NCBI GenBank assembly: GCA_009691725.1
Contig: SIAP01000009.1
Coordinates: forward strand, 21,354 to 85,353
Reading direction: 5' to 3'
DNA from: Phycisphaerales bacterium
Lineage (GTDB): Bacteria; Planctomycetota; Phycisphaerae; Phycisphaerales; SM1A02
DNA: 64,000 nt
Positions within the stretch are counted from its first letter, which is position 1. Each line of letters opens with the position of its first letter. The notes beneath the pieces were generated by a model that made no database searches, had not been told where the DNA came from, and worked only from the letters and a program-made list of their open reading frames with translations. Positions 6,650 through 15,840 of this stretch are shown here, piece after piece. The position numbers and the translations under genes are program-made.

Positions 6650-9600
6650 ATGCTTGTTGTTCACGCAAACTGGTCTGATGAAACCCTGCATCTTTGGGCT
6701 GAGTCGCTGTCTTGCGCCGTCACACTCGAGAGCGTCACGGCGCCGATGCATCCGTTTGTTGCAAGCCCCCGAGATCTCCGCGGCGCACTCGAGTCGGTCT
6801 TTGGGTCACTCGACGGCGCGATGGATGGTCACCTCGATCTGCTCCTCCCCCACTTTCATGCCACGCTCGATCGACTCGACTCGACACGATCTTCCACGCT
6901 CCCATCGAGCCGGCTCGCGGGACTCATGGGTCGGCCGACGCTCGATGAGGAATCACTCACACTCGAGCCGACGCGCGTTGCAACGCTGGCTCTCGCACCA
7001 GGCGCGGCACTTCAATTGTTGTTAGCGATGCGCGCCTGTGAGGAGAGTCCGGCTGATGAGTTCGTTGTTGCACATTCGATGCACTGGTGGTTTGCCCTTG
7101 CCCAGTTTGCACTTGACTCTGTGATTGATCAGCGCGTGATCCCAACGGTCCTGCAGCGGCGCGATGGCACCTTCGCAGGACAGTGGCGACCGTGGCTCAA
7201 CGACCCGGATGCGAACACCCAACTCGCTGATCTTCTTGCCAGCATGCCCGCCGCCGCACGCGCGATCGACGGTTCCGATGGACAACCGTGGCCCATCGTT
7301 GATTCGTTTCTTGGTGCGACCGTCGATTCCATCGTTCGTTCGACGCTGGTGGGCGAAAACTTCGACGAGTCCATCGAGGGCTTTGACACAAGCGTCGATG
7401 CACACGCCGCGTGGCTCAGTGGACTCTTGAGTGCAAACGATTCGATCACCGTCGCACGCAGAACTTCCTTTGATGTCTTGCGCGACACTCGCGGGTGGCT
7501 CAGCGTGCTCGACGAAGCACGCGTCACAACCGGGATGCGATTGCGGTTTGAGGTGCGCGAACCGGATCTCGATGCCGCCGAGGATGGCATCGACGCGCAA
7601 TGGCATGTCGGATTTGGACTCGTGGATCCAGACGCGCCCGACACCGTGTTCGATGCACAGATGCTCTTTGATCGCCCAACTGGAAAGCGCAAGGGCGGCG
7701 CTGCCTCTATCGCTGGAGGGCGCAATGATGAACTCGCCGAGATGTTGTTGAAGGAATTGGCGCGAGCGAGCCGAATCTGGCCGCAGTTGGATGAAGCGCT
7801 CGAAGATGAAGCTCCATCTGGCATCGATCTCGACACGCGACAGGTCTATCAATTCATGCGCGACCTGCGACCGATTCTGCTCGAGGCTGGATTCTTCGTG
7901 GAAGTCCCCGAGTGGTGGGGCGAATCTGCCAGTCGCATCAACGCAAACCTGTTGATCGATTCGCCAGATGCACCGCCGACATCGGCCGAGAGTGATGGAA
8001 ACCGCGGAGCTGGCTCGTTGGGCTTGGGATTGCAATCGCTCGTGGGGTATCGCTGGCAGGTCGCGCTGGGCACTCAGAATGTGTCGATCGAAATGCTGGA
8101 GAAGCTCTCGCAGAAGGGCTCGCCGCTCGTGCGAGTCGGAGGTCGGTGGGTCGATCTGCGTCCCGAGGACATTGAATCTGCACTGAAGTTCTTGCGCAGT
8201 CACCCCGGCGGCACGATGACGCTCGTCGAAGCAATGCGAATGGCCCATGGCATCGATGGACCGCCCGAGGCACTCCCAGTGAGCGGAGTCCAAGCAACGG
8301 GATGGGTGAAGCAACTCTTGTCTGGAACGGATTCAAGCGAGGCGTTCCAAATGGCGGGTCCTCCTGCAACATTTCAAGGAACGCTGCGCCCCTACCAGTT
8401 GTCGGGGTTGAGCTGGCTTGCGTTCCTTGATCGACTTGGGCTTGGAGCGTGTCTTGCGGACGACATGGGACTCGGCAAGACCATCCAGTTGATCGCGCTG
8501 CTCCAGCACGAGCGAACGAAGATCGGGGCCGCCAAGATTGGACCATCGCTTTTGGTCACACCCATGTCCGTGATGGGCAACTGGAAGCGCGAACTCGCGC
8601 GATTCGCCCCCGAGTTGACGGTCATGATCCATCATGGACTCGATCGCGCCGCGGGCGAACGGTTTGCGTCGCTCGTGAGTGACCATGATGTGGTACTCAC
8701 CACCTACTCGATCGTGGTGCGCGACAAAGAAGTATTGCAATCGATCCAGTGGCGCCGCGTGGTGTTGGACGAAGCGCAGTACATCAAGAATCCTCCAACG
8801 AAACAGACCGTCGCCATTCGTTCACTGAACACACAATCACGAATCGCTCTGACTGGAACTCCAGTCGAAAACAGACTCGCCGAACTCTGGTCGATCTTGG
8901 AGTTCTGCTGTCCGGGATACCTTGGCACGAATCAAGATTTCCGGCGCCGATTTGCTGGACCCATCGAACGCAATCGCGATCGCAAGACGGCCGATCGATT
9001 ACGTGCGCTGGTGCGACCATTCATCCTGCGCCGTCTCAAGACCGATCCGAAAGTCATCAACGATCTTCCGCCGCTGATCGAGAGCCGCCAGCACATCGCC
9101 CTCACCGACGAGCAAGTGAAACTCTACGACGAAGTTGTCGCAGAAATGTTGAACAAGGTCGACCACTCAGATGGAATTCGCCGCCGCGGACTCGTATTGA
9201 GCGCACTCGTCAAACTCAAGCAGATTTGCAATCATCCAGCCCACTATCTCGGTGAGGCCATAGGCACAGCCACACGAGGCACTGAATTGGTCGACGACTC
9301 CGAGAGCGACTCCGCAGTCTCGCCGCTCCTCTCGATCCAGCAATCATCGTTGACTCCCAGCCGCAGCGGCAAGACGCAGCGCCTCATCGAGATGCTCGGC
9401 GAAGTGGTCGCAGCCGGGGACTGCGCGCTGGTCTTCACACAGTATCGGCAGATGGGACATCTGCTCGACGCGATGATTCGGCAGTCGCTTGACGTTGAGC
9501 CACTCTTCTTGCACGGCGGAACGTCGCAGCAAAAGCGCGATGCTCTCGTCGAACGCTTTCAGAAAGGCGATGGAACGACGCCGATCTTCATTCTCAGCCT

Positions 9601-9913
9601 CAAGGCCGGAGGTGTCGGTCTCAACCTCACTGCGGCAAATCACGTCTTTCACTTCGATCGATGGTGGAATCCCGCGGTTGAGAATCAGGCGACCGACCGA
9701 GCGTTCCGTATTGGACAGACCCGCACTGTCAACGTCCACAAGTACATCTGCACGGGCAGCCTTGAGGAGCGCATCGACCAGATGATCGAGCAGAAGACCG
9801 AACTCGCAACACATGTGATTGGTGCTGGCGATGCGTGGCTCACTGAATTGTCCACCAATCAACTGCGCGATCTCATCACGCTTCGAAAGACTGGGTTGGA
9901 GGGCAGCGAATGA
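6650..9913 (+). CDS. SNF2-family helicase (DEAD/DEAH superfamily 2)
   Basis: A 1087-residue SNF2/RapA-class ATPase, a likely DNA translocase that remodels protein-DNA complexes. The first 560 residues are the poorly conserved bacterial SNF2-associated region. The motor follows: Walker A DDMGLGKT near 605, Walker B DEAQ near 706, motif III ALTGTPVENR near 735, and the C-terminal helicase lobe ending in WWNPAVENQATDRAFRIGQ near 1004-1022. It starts 31 bases after tRNA-Lys with no Shine-Dalgarno sequence. The stop overlaps the start of the SWIM gene (ATGA). The pair resembles the Bacillus ywqA-ywqB arrangement. Its role is not established. Confidence 0.92.
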   Translation: MLVVHANWSDETLHLWAESLSCAVTLESVTAPMHPFVASPRDLRGALESVFGSLDGAMDGHLDLLLPHFHATLDRLDSTRSSTLPSSRLAGLMGRPTLDEESLTLEPTRVATLALAPGAALQLLLAMRACEESPADEFVVAHSMHWWFALAQFALDSVIDQRVIPTVLQRRDGTFAGQWRPWLNDPDANTQLADLLASMPAAARAIDGSDGQPWPIVDSFLGATVDSIVRSTLVGENFDESIEGFDTSVDAHAAWLSGLLSANDSITVARRTSFDVLRDTRGWLSVLDEARVTTGMRLRFEVREPDLDAAEDGIDAQWHVGFGLVDPDAPDTVFDAQMLFDRPTGKRKGGAASIAGGRNDELAEMLLKELARASRIWPQLDEALEDEAPSGIDLDTRQVYQFMRDLRPILLEAGFFVEVPEWWGESASRINANLLIDSPDAPPTSAESDGNRGAGSLGLGLQSLVGYRWQVALGTQNVSIEMLEKLSQKGSPLVRVGGRWVDLRPEDIESALKFLRSHPGGTMTLVEAMRMAHGIDGPPEALPVSGVQATGWVKQLLSGTDSSEAFQMAGPPATFQGTLRPYQLSGLSWLAFLDRLGLGACLADDMGLGKTIQLIALLQHERTKIGAAKIGPSLLVTPMSVMGNWKRELARFAPELTVMIHHGLDRAAGERFASLVSDHDVVLTTYSIVVRDKEVLQSIQWRRVVLDEAQYIKNPPTKQTVAIRSLNTQSRIALTGTPVENRLAELWSILEFCCPGYLGTNQDFRRRFAGPIERNRDRKTADRLRALVRPFILRRLKTDPKVINDLPPLIESRQHIALTDEQVKLYDEVVAEMLNKVDHSDGIRRRGLVLSALVKLKQICNHPAHYLGEAIGTATRGTELVDDSESDSAVSPLLSIQQSSLTPSRSGKTQRLIEMLGEVVAAGDCALVFTQYRQMGHLLDAMIRQSLDVEPLFLHGGTSQQKRDALVERFQKGDGTTPIFILSLKAGGVGLNLTAANHVFHFDRWWNPAVENQATDRAFRIGQTRTVNVHKYICTGSLEERIDQMIEQKTELATHVIGAGDAWLTELSTNQLRDLITLRKTGLEGSE

Positions 9914-10809
9914 CGCAGTGGCAAGAACCAAACACTCCCAGGCCGCCCGAGAATCCGCGCCGAGTGATCGGCGGGTACAAATTCAAGCGCAAACAGGGAA
10001 TTGAAGACCTCCCCTGGACCGCTGAACCGCTGCTGCGCGCAGTGCTCGAAGCTGCGGATGCCGAAACACGCGAGGAGGGATATTCCTACGCACTCTCTGG
10101 GCAAACGGTCACGATGCTGCCATTCGACGCACGAATCGCCGCATCGGTGCAAGGCCGTTCATCGCGCCCCTATCAACTCGAGATCACGTTCACGCCGTGG
10201 ACTCCAGAGGAGTGGGACAAGATCATTGCGGCGTTATGCGGTGAAGCGATATTTGCAGCGCGTTTCCTCATTGGTGAAATGCCTGCGTCCACGGCCACTG
10301 TCGTTGCGGACCTTGGTATTCGAACCCCACTCGTCCCGATCAAGCCAGGTGCGAAGGGCAATTGCGATCCCCTCATGAAGTGCTCGTGTGGGGCGACTCA
10401 GCCATGCAAGCATGTTGTGGCAATGATGCACATCCTTGCGGAGCGGCTCGAAGAAGAACCCCTCCTGCTCCTGCAGTTGCGGGGAATGCCAGTCGCGCGC
10501 GTTCTTGAACGCATCCACGAGAAGCGCACACTCGCCACGCGCGGTGCGAATCAAGCGCACCCAACGCCGCAAGCCGCGAACGATCACGCACTCGTGACCC
10601 CACTTGAAACGATGCTCCATGATTTTTGGCGCCCCGGGCGGCGCCTGCATGATTTGGAGTCGCGACCAGTGCCGACGCACACGCCGCACGCGCTCTTGCG
10701 CCGACTTGGTGCGAGCCCTCTCGGCGGGCGCTTTCCGCTTGTTGGCCTGCTTGCCACGATCTACGACATCGCTCGTGAGCGCGGGACGGCGCTGCGCGAC
10801 CGAGTGTGA
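9910..10809 (+). CDS. SWIM zinc-finger protein
   Basis: A 299-residue protein with the zinc-binding CSCG-x4-CKHVVA signature of the SWIM domain (about residues 157-168). The N-terminal half includes a basic GGYKFKRKQG segment and a TFTPWTPEEWDK region seen in SWIM proteins that accompany SNF2 helicases. It overlaps the helicase gene by four bases, which implies translational coupling and a shared function, probably as a DNA- or protein-binding partner. The final 80 residues contain a second conserved-looking stretch (PLGGRFPLVGLLATIYDIARERG). Confidence 0.85.
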   Translation: MTQWQEPNTPRPPENPRRVIGGYKFKRKQGIEDLPWTAEPLLRAVLEAADAETREEGYSYALSGQTVTMLPFDARIAASVQGRSSRPYQLEITFTPWTPEEWDKIIAALCGEAIFAARFLIGEMPASTATVVADLGIRTPLVPIKPGAKGNCDPLMKCSCGATQPCKHVVAMMHILAERLEEEPLLLLQLRGMPVARVLERIHEKRTLATRGANQAHPTPQAANDHALVTPLETMLHDFWRPGRRLHDLESRPVPTHTPHALLRRLGASPLGGRFPLVGLLATIYDIARERGTALRDRV

Positions 10810-10836
10810 TCGCCTCCCCCTCGCGGCATTCCAAAC

Positions 10837-10842
10837 TACGAT
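10837..10842 (+). promoter_or_regulatory. -10 element TACGAT of cysE
   Basis: TACGAT ends 9 bases before the ATG at 10852, with no ribosome binding site. The expected leader is at most a few bases. Confidence 0.45.
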
Positions 10843-10851
10843 CACGATTGA

Positions 10852-11724
10852 ATGAGTTCGCGTGCGAATCAACCACCTGCGACCCTGCGGGCGATTCAAT
10901 ATGCCTCCCGCGCATTGCGCCGGGGTGCGCCGTGTGAAGCGCGCACGCGACGGCGGCTTCCAAGTCAATCTGCCATCGCGTGGGCTGCGCATCAATTGCA
11001 CCATGTGATGCTCTCCAACAAGGTCGAAATGGAAGAGGTCGTCGAACTGCTTCACCCCGAGATGGTCTGTGCATTCATGAGTGCTTCGACTTCGCAGCGC
11101 ATCGGGACCGCACGTGCGAATCGTTCGATGTGCGCACTCCTCCGCGCTCTGCCAAAGATTCAGAGGGTGCTCTTGGTGGATCTCGAAGGTGCCTTTGAAC
11201 GCGACCCCGCCGCACGAAGTCGCGCCGAAATCGTCTTGTGCTATCCAGGAATTCGGGCGCTCTGTGTGCACCGCGTCGCACATGAACTCCACAGGTTGCG
11301 CGTGCCGCTGGTCGACCGCATGCTGTCAGAATCCGCTCACGACTCGACAGGGATCGACATCCACCCAGGTGCGACGATTGGTTCTGGATTCTTCATCGAC
11401 CACGGAACAAGTGTGGTCATCGGAGAAACAGCGGTGATCGGACGGAATTGCACGCTCTATCAAGGCGTCACACTCGGCGCACGACGATTCGATCGACACG
11501 CAGACGGTTCCATTCGCAGAGGTTCCAAGCGACATCCGACGCTGCGAGACAATGTGACCGTGTATGCAAATGCAACCATTCTTGGTGGAGACACCATCAT
11601 CGGTCGGGGATCAACAATCGCTGCTGGAGTGCTCGTCCAAGAGAGCGTGCCGGCAAACTCGATTGTCAAACCTGCGAGGGTTGAACTGACCGTGGCGCGC
11701 CGCGGTCGCGGTCGAGCGCACTAG
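10852..11724 (+). CDS. cysE: Serine O-acetyltransferase
   Basis: Transfers acetyl from acetyl-CoA to L-serine, the first step of cysteine synthesis. The protein has 290 residues. The N-terminal helical domain is extended by about 40 residues of basic, low-conservation sequence. The family core DPAARSRAEIVLCYPGIRAL leads into HRVAHELH and then the left-handed beta-helix with the catalytic histidine in the DIHPGATIGSGFFIDHG region, followed by GETAVIGRNCTLYQGVTLGA. The hexapeptide repeats run to residue 275. It has the spacing and length of the EpsC-type enzymes. The gene ends 9 bases from the convergent EF-hand gene. Confidence 0.9.
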   Translation: MSSRANQPPATLRAIQYASRALRRGAPCEARTRRRLPSQSAIAWAAHQLHHVMLSNKVEMEEVVELLHPEMVCAFMSASTSQRIGTARANRSMCALLRALPKIQRVLLVDLEGAFERDPAARSRAEIVLCYPGIRALCVHRVAHELHRLRVPLVDRMLSESAHDSTGIDIHPGATIGSGFFIDHGTSVVIGETAVIGRNCTLYQGVTLGARRFDRHADGSIRRGSKRHPTLRDNVTVYANATILGGDTIIGRGSTIAAGVLVQESVPANSIVKPARVELTVARRGRGRAH

Positions 11725-11733
11725 TTCATCGAT

Positions 11734-13650
11734 TCAACTCGCCCCGCCGCCCTGACCGCCCTGTCCACCCTGACCTCGTCCACCCTGTCCGCCCTGACCG
11801 CCCTGTCCACCCTGACCTCGTCCGCCCTGTCCGCCCTGACCTCGTCCGCCCTGTCCGCCCTGACCGCCAAACCCGCCCTGATCGCGCAGCATTTGGAACA
11901 GTTCGCCGCGCTCTGCGTCATCGATGGTTCCATCGTTGTTCTTGTCCGCCTTCTTGGCGTTGGCTTGGAACTGCTCTGGCATCTCCGAAATCTTGCCGGA
12001 TCCAAAGTTGTTGTTTCCGCCGCGTTGGCGTTGGCGTGGCGCTGGCAGCAACTCCTGCTGCTCTGGAGTCAAGATCCCCTTCAGCTGGTCGAGATACCGC
12101 TTGTCCATGTCGTCGCGTCCCTCTTCGAGATCGCGCACCGGATCTGCCGTGCCTTCACCTTGGCGTCCAAACATCTGGAATCCAAACGAGTTCCCAGAGA
12201 GCATTCCGATGATCCGCTCTGTTTCCTCAAGGCGCCTCTCTGGTTCCTGCTTCCGTGTTGCAGCGACGATGCGCTCATTGATACCCGCGAGTTCTGCGAG
12301 ATACGCAACCTGCAATCCTTGCGCCGCCGCGAACGATTCGGGCGAAAGTGCATCCATTGCGAGCACCGTCGTAAACGCCTCCTGAACCTGTGTCGTGCGA
12401 TAGACCCTTCGGAATGCTGCCGTCAACGCCGCTTGGTTGAAGAGTGCGCCATCTTCTGCTGGCATTGCTCCAACGATCATCGTTCGGAATTGATCATTCA
12501 CTTCGCGCACCGCCTTGCGAAGCGTGATCTGCCGCTCTGCGATCGACTTCGCTGACACAAGGTCAGCGTCGAGCACGGCGCGCATCATCTTTGGATCGCT
12601 CTGTTCAATGAACTCGTCGCGAGTCTTGAGTGCGTTGTCGAGTTGCATCTCGTAGTCATCGAGGGACTTGACCGACGCGTCGATCGATGGTTGAGAAACT
12701 CCCGCTTCATCAATCACCACCAATAGATTGGTCGCCTCGCCAGAGAGCACAGCGTTGTCCATGGACTTCTCTCGGCGCAGAAATCGCTCGAATTTCGGCC
12801 AGTTTGCTGTTTGATCCTTGGTCAGCGTGGTTTGAATCCCGTCCACAACGACCTTCCGAAACGCAGCGCGTTCGCCAGCCCAACGATTCGTTTCTGCAAG
12901 GATCTCCTCCATGATCGCCTTCGTCTCCAGATCCGCGCCGGTTGCCTTTCGCTCGGCAGCAAGTTCAGCTCCCATCTTGGCTCTGAAGTCAGCGGACAAT
13001 TTCTGACGGGCCTCATCGGTCAACGCACCTCCGCCTTCGACTTCCATCTGTTCGATCGTCTGTTGCAAAGTATCGCGCATCGTGCGCATCTTCTCGCGCA
13101 TATCTCCGCCAAAGAAACCTTGGAACATGCGCCCCGCTGCTTCTTCGATTTTCTGGCGTGATGCGTCTGCCGCAGGATTGAACGCAAGGTCGTAATCGTT
13201 GATCAGTGCTTCGACGATCGCCATCTGACCATCATCGAACTCGAGTTGCTCTTTGAAGAGCGGAATGTCGCGGCGCAGGAACTCACCCTTGTATCGATTC
13301 ATGAGTTGTGCGAATCCGCCCATGCCGCGCCCGCCGCCGCCGCCGCCGCCAAATCCGCCCATTCCCCTTCCGCCCTGCCCGCCCTGCCGACCCTGTCCAC
13401 CACCTTGAGCTTGTCCACCACCTTGAGCTTGCCCACCACCTTGAGCTTGCCCACCACCTTGAGCTTGCCCACCACCTTGAGCTTGCCCACCACCTTGAGC
13501 TTGCCCATCCTGTCGCTGTGATGGCGTCGAAGGTGTGGTGGCTTGACCCTGCGGCGCACCCTGCACTGCGAACGCGGTCGCAGCGCTCACGCAGATTCCC
13601 AACACAAAGCTGGACGACAAGGCAGTGAATTTCACGGTTGATTTCTTCAT
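11734..13650 (-). CDS. Exported EF-hand protein with QAQGGG and GGQGG repeats
   Basis: A 638-residue exported protein starting MKKSTVKF with a typical signal peptide (cleavage near AFAVQG). A Gly/Gln-rich tract follows: six copies of QAQGGG, then GGQGG and GMGGFGGGG runs. The body (about 120-575) is alpha-helical and charged with no recognised domain. An EF-hand calcium loop (ADKNNDGTIDDAE) and a second Gly/Gln tail close the protein. The upstream ATG five codons earlier is less likely, since the ATG at 13650 directly begins the signal peptide. A TACACT hexamer at 13698-13703 would give a leader of about 40 bases. Function unknown; calcium binding is inferred. Confidence 0.75.
   Translation of the reverse strand: MKKSTVKFTALSSSFVLGICVSAATAFAVQGAPQGQATTPSTPSQRQDGQAQGGGQAQGGGQAQGGGQAQGGGQAQGGGQAQGGGQGRQGGQGGRGMGGFGGGGGGGRGMGGFAQLMNRYKGEFLRRDIPLFKEQLEFDDGQMAIVEALINDYDLAFNPAADASRQKIEEAAGRMFQGFFGGDMREKMRTMRDTLQQTIEQMEVEGGGALTDEARQKLSADFRAKMGAELAAERKATGADLETKAIMEEILAETNRWAGERAAFRKVVVDGIQTTLTKDQTANWPKFERFLRREKSMDNAVLSGEATNLLVVIDEAGVSQPSIDASVKSLDDYEMQLDNALKTRDEFIEQSDPKMMRAVLDADLVSAKSIAERQITLRKAVREVNDQFRTMIVGAMPAEDGALFNQAALTAAFRRVYRTTQVQEAFTTVLAMDALSPESFAAAQGLQVAYLAELAGINERIVAATRKQEPERRLEETERIIGMLSGNSFGFQMFGRQGEGTADPVRDLEEGRDDMDKRYLDQLKGILTPEQQELLPAPRQRQRGGNNNFGSGKISEMPEQFQANAKKADKNNDGTIDDAERGELFQMLRDQGGFGGQGGQGGRGQGGQGGRGQGGQGGQGGQGGRGQGGQGGQGGGAS
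13397..13504 (-). repeat. Six tandem 18-bp units encoding QAQGGG
   Basis: Six in-frame copies of an 18-bp unit (CCACCACCTTGAGCTTG plus one base on the plus strand), nearly identical at DNA level, inside the EF-hand gene. The copy number may vary between strains without breaking the frame. Confidence 0.95.
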
Positions 13651-13697
13651 TTCAGTTTCTCTCAATGGGGGAATTGGAACTCGACACGCAACTCAAG

Positions 13698-13703
13698 AGT
13701 GTA
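13698..13703 (-). promoter_or_regulatory. -10 element TACACT of the EF-hand gene
   Basis: The minus strand reads GGGTTACACTC. The same 11-mer is found at the folC promoter (35560-35570). The start codon is about 47 bases downstream, leaving a leader with a weak GAGAG. Confidence 0.45.
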
Positions 13704-13804
13704 ACCCGACGAGCCTTGCGGTCGTAGGAATACTCGATGCGTGTTGCTCTCTACTCGGGGTGGCGGGACGATCACCATCCAACTTCTTGGTGCCGATGCC
13801 GCCT

Positions 13805-15049
13805 TCACGGCGCCGCTGAAAGTCGGTAGATCGACCCCGGGCCATCGGCGCCACCCTCGGTTCCGCACATGAAGAGCGATCCATCGGCCGCCTCTCCAAA
13901 GCTCGCGGGATGAAATCCGCGCTTCCCGCCAACGACGACCGGAGGTGCTATGACTTTCCCGGCGACCGCACGAAGTCCCCACATCGTGCCAGACTCGTAG
14001 TCGGCGTAGTGGTAGATCCCGTGAAGTCGTGGATCAGACGTGCCTCGCGCGACAAACCCACCGGTCACAGAGACGCCCTCTCGGCGCGGATATGCCGCGA
14101 TCGGTTCAATGAACTGCGCGCTCGCCTCGCTGCTGTCGGGAACTCCGGGTGTTGGATGAAATCCCTCTCGCGGACGCCATCCGTAATTGCCGCCTTTGGT
14201 GACGATGTCGATCTCCTCCCACGCATTTTGACCAACGTCGCCCGCATAGAGCTCGCCAGTCTGGCGATCGAATGACATTCGCCAGACATTGCGCAGTCCC
14301 AGTGCGTAGATCTCTGGCGCTGCATCCGCCCGTCCAACAAATGGGTTGTCCGCAGGAATTCCATAGGGCTTTCCCTCACCTGGATGATCAACGTCGATGC
14401 GCAAGACCTTTGCGAGCAGCGACTGCATGTTCTGTCCATTCCCCCATGGATCATTGCCTGCACCACCATCTCCCGTGGAGAGGTAGAGAAAACCATCCGC
14501 TCCAAAGAGCACCGTCCCGCCGTTGTGATTCCACGCTGGGTCTTCGATGTGCAGGAGCACGACCTGCGACGCTGCGTCGATCGTGCCATCTTCATTCGCA
14601 GTAAAGCGTGCAAGCACATCGCGGTCTGGAAGCGTTGCGTCCTTCTTGGCGGTGTACCACGCATAGACGAAGCGGTTCTGCGCAAACTTTGGATGAAACG
14701 CGACCGAGAGGAGACCCTGCTCGTTGTACTTGTCTTGAACGGGCTCCTTGATGTCCAAGACGAGCCGTCCCTCACTCTGTGGATTTGTCGCATCGATCTC
14801 AAGAATGCGCCCCGCTTGTTCCACGACATAGAGCAGTTCTGGTCGATCCGCGCGCGAGACAATCTGGATCGGTCGGCGCAGTTTCAGATTGCTCCACACG
14901 CGCTGCATCTTCACCTTGGGAATCGCTGGCACTGCCGTGGTTGCTATGGTTGGGGCGGATGCGCTGGGCGTTTGTTGAGCATCAGCGGCGCCAAGAAATG
15001 CCAGACTGATCGCAAGCGGAAAGACCACCGAGAGAGATTCGCATGTCAT
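13805..15049 (-). CDS. Exported PQQ-type sugar (aldose/sorbosone) dehydrogenase
   Basis: A 414-residue beta-propeller protein of the GSDH family, which oxidises sugars in the periplasm with pyrroloquinoline quinone as cofactor. A signal peptide ends near GAADAQQ. Family motifs are EQGLLSVAFHPKF, WNHNGGTVLFGADGFLYLSTGDGG, GLRNVWRMSFDRQTGELYAGDVGQNAWEE (each in part) and NYGWRPREG, in the expected order. The ATG at 15049 fits the signal peptide and follows TATTCT by 7 bases; an earlier in-frame start would add 15 residues. It is divergent from the DUF1080 gene. Confidence 0.87.
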   Translation of the reverse strand: MTCESLSVVFPLAISLAFLGAADAQQTPSASAPTIATTAVPAIPKVKMQRVWSNLKLRRPIQIVSRADRPELLYVVEQAGRILEIDATNPQSEGRLVLDIKEPVQDKYNEQGLLSVAFHPKFAQNRFVYAWYTAKKDATLPDRDVLARFTANEDGTIDAASQVVLLHIEDPAWNHNGGTVLFGADGFLYLSTGDGGAGNDPWGNGQNMQSLLAKVLRIDVDHPGEGKPYGIPADNPFVGRADAAPEIYALGLRNVWRMSFDRQTGELYAGDVGQNAWEEIDIVTKGGNYGWRPREGFHPTPGVPDSSEASAQFIEPIAAYPRREGVSVTGGFVARGTSDPRLHGIYHYADYESGTMWGLRAVAGKVIAPPVVVGGKRGFHPASFGEAADGSLFMCGTEGGADGPGSIYRLSAAP

Positions 15050-15056
15050 GGACTCA

Positions 15057-15062
15057 AGAATA
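15057..15062 (-). promoter_or_regulatory. -10 element TATTCT of the sugar dehydrogenase gene
   Basis: Minus-strand TATTCT, 7 bases (TGAGTCC), then ATG at 15049. Leaderless spacing. Confidence 0.55.
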
Positions 15063-15122
15063 GGCAGTTCGTCGAGATGCGCCGCGCAGCGCACAATCCA
15101 GCGCGCAGCCCAGTGCGATGCG

Positions 15123-15128
15123 TATCCT
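15123..15128 (+). promoter_or_regulatory. -10 element TATCCT of the DUF1080 gene
   Basis: TATCCT, 6 bases (CAACGG), then ATG at 15135. Leaderless spacing. Confidence 0.55.
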
Positions 15129-15134
15129 CAACGG

Positions 15135-15809
15135 ATGCAATTGATCAGTGTTGTGCTCGTGACCGTGACGCTCGCACTCGCGCAAAGCCCATCGCAAGCC
15201 CCTGCGCCTGCGGGTGCGCCGACTGCGCCCGGGAAAGAGGTCGGATTCGTTTCGCTCTTCGATGGAAAGACGCTGCAGGGCTGGATCGGCGACACGACGG
15301 GATATGGCGTCGAGAATGGCGCAATCACCTGCCTCCCGTCCGGCAAGAATCTGATGACGGAGAAAGAGTTTGCGAACTTCCATCTCAAGTTTGATTTCCA
15401 ACTCACGGCCGGTGCGAACAATGGGGTCGGCATTCGCGCTCCAGTCGATGGCGACGCCGCCTATGACGGGATGGAGATTCAGGTGCTCGACAATTTGGAC
15501 CCCAAGCACGCCACGCTTAAGTCGTGGCAGTATCACGGTTCCGTCTACGGAGTCGTTCCAGCGAAGCGCGAGTTCTTGAAGCCCGTGGGTGAGTGGAATT
15601 CGCAGGAGATCATCGCGCAGGGAGAGCACATTGTGGTGATCCTCAATGGTCACACCATCGTTGATGCAGATATCTCCAAAGCGGCAACGGAGGGGACGAT
15701 TGACGGAAAGCCCCATCCAGGACTGAGGCGCCAGAGCGGTCACATCGGATTCCTTGGCCACGGCGATCGGGTGGCGTTTCGGAATCTGCGAATTCAGGAG
15801 TTGCGATGA
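15135..15809 (+). CDS. Exported DUF1080 (3-keto-disaccharide hydrolase) protein
   Basis: A 224-residue exported protein. After a short signal peptide and an Ala/Pro-rich linker comes the DUF1080 jelly-roll domain, beginning FVSLFDGKTLQGWIG (about 38-52) and ending GHIGFLGHGDRVAFRNLRIQEL. The domain is very common in planctomycetes, and some members cleave 3-keto-glycosides. The NNGVGIRAP and YDGMEIQVLD strands and the YHGSVYG motif are typical. With the sugar dehydrogenase opposite, it suggests oxidative processing of sugars outside the cytoplasm; this link is inferred. Confidence 0.85.
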   Translation: MQLISVVLVTVTLALAQSPSQAPAPAGAPTAPGKEVGFVSLFDGKTLQGWIGDTTGYGVENGAITCLPSGKNLMTEKEFANFHLKFDFQLTAGANNGVGIRAPVDGDAAYDGMEIQVLDNLDPKHATLKSWQYHGSVYGVVPAKREFLKPVGEWNSQEIIAQGEHIVVILNGHTIVDADISKAATEGTIDGKPHPGLRRQSGHIGFLGHGDRVAFRNLRIQELR

Positions 15810-15840
15810 TTTTTGATTTTCTCTGCCGGGGATCGCAGAC

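Noticed and set aside
7022..8314. A 430-codon minus-strand frame inside the SNF2 gene
   Set aside because: No recognisable motifs and a shadow of the helicase N-terminal region.
4469..10809. A DISARM- or BREX-like defence island (methyltransferase plus SNF2 helicase)
   Set aside because: The other core components of those systems (DUF1998, PLD, PglZ, BrxC-like proteins) are missing, and the SNF2 gene has a SWIM partner as in the ywqA-ywqB pair.
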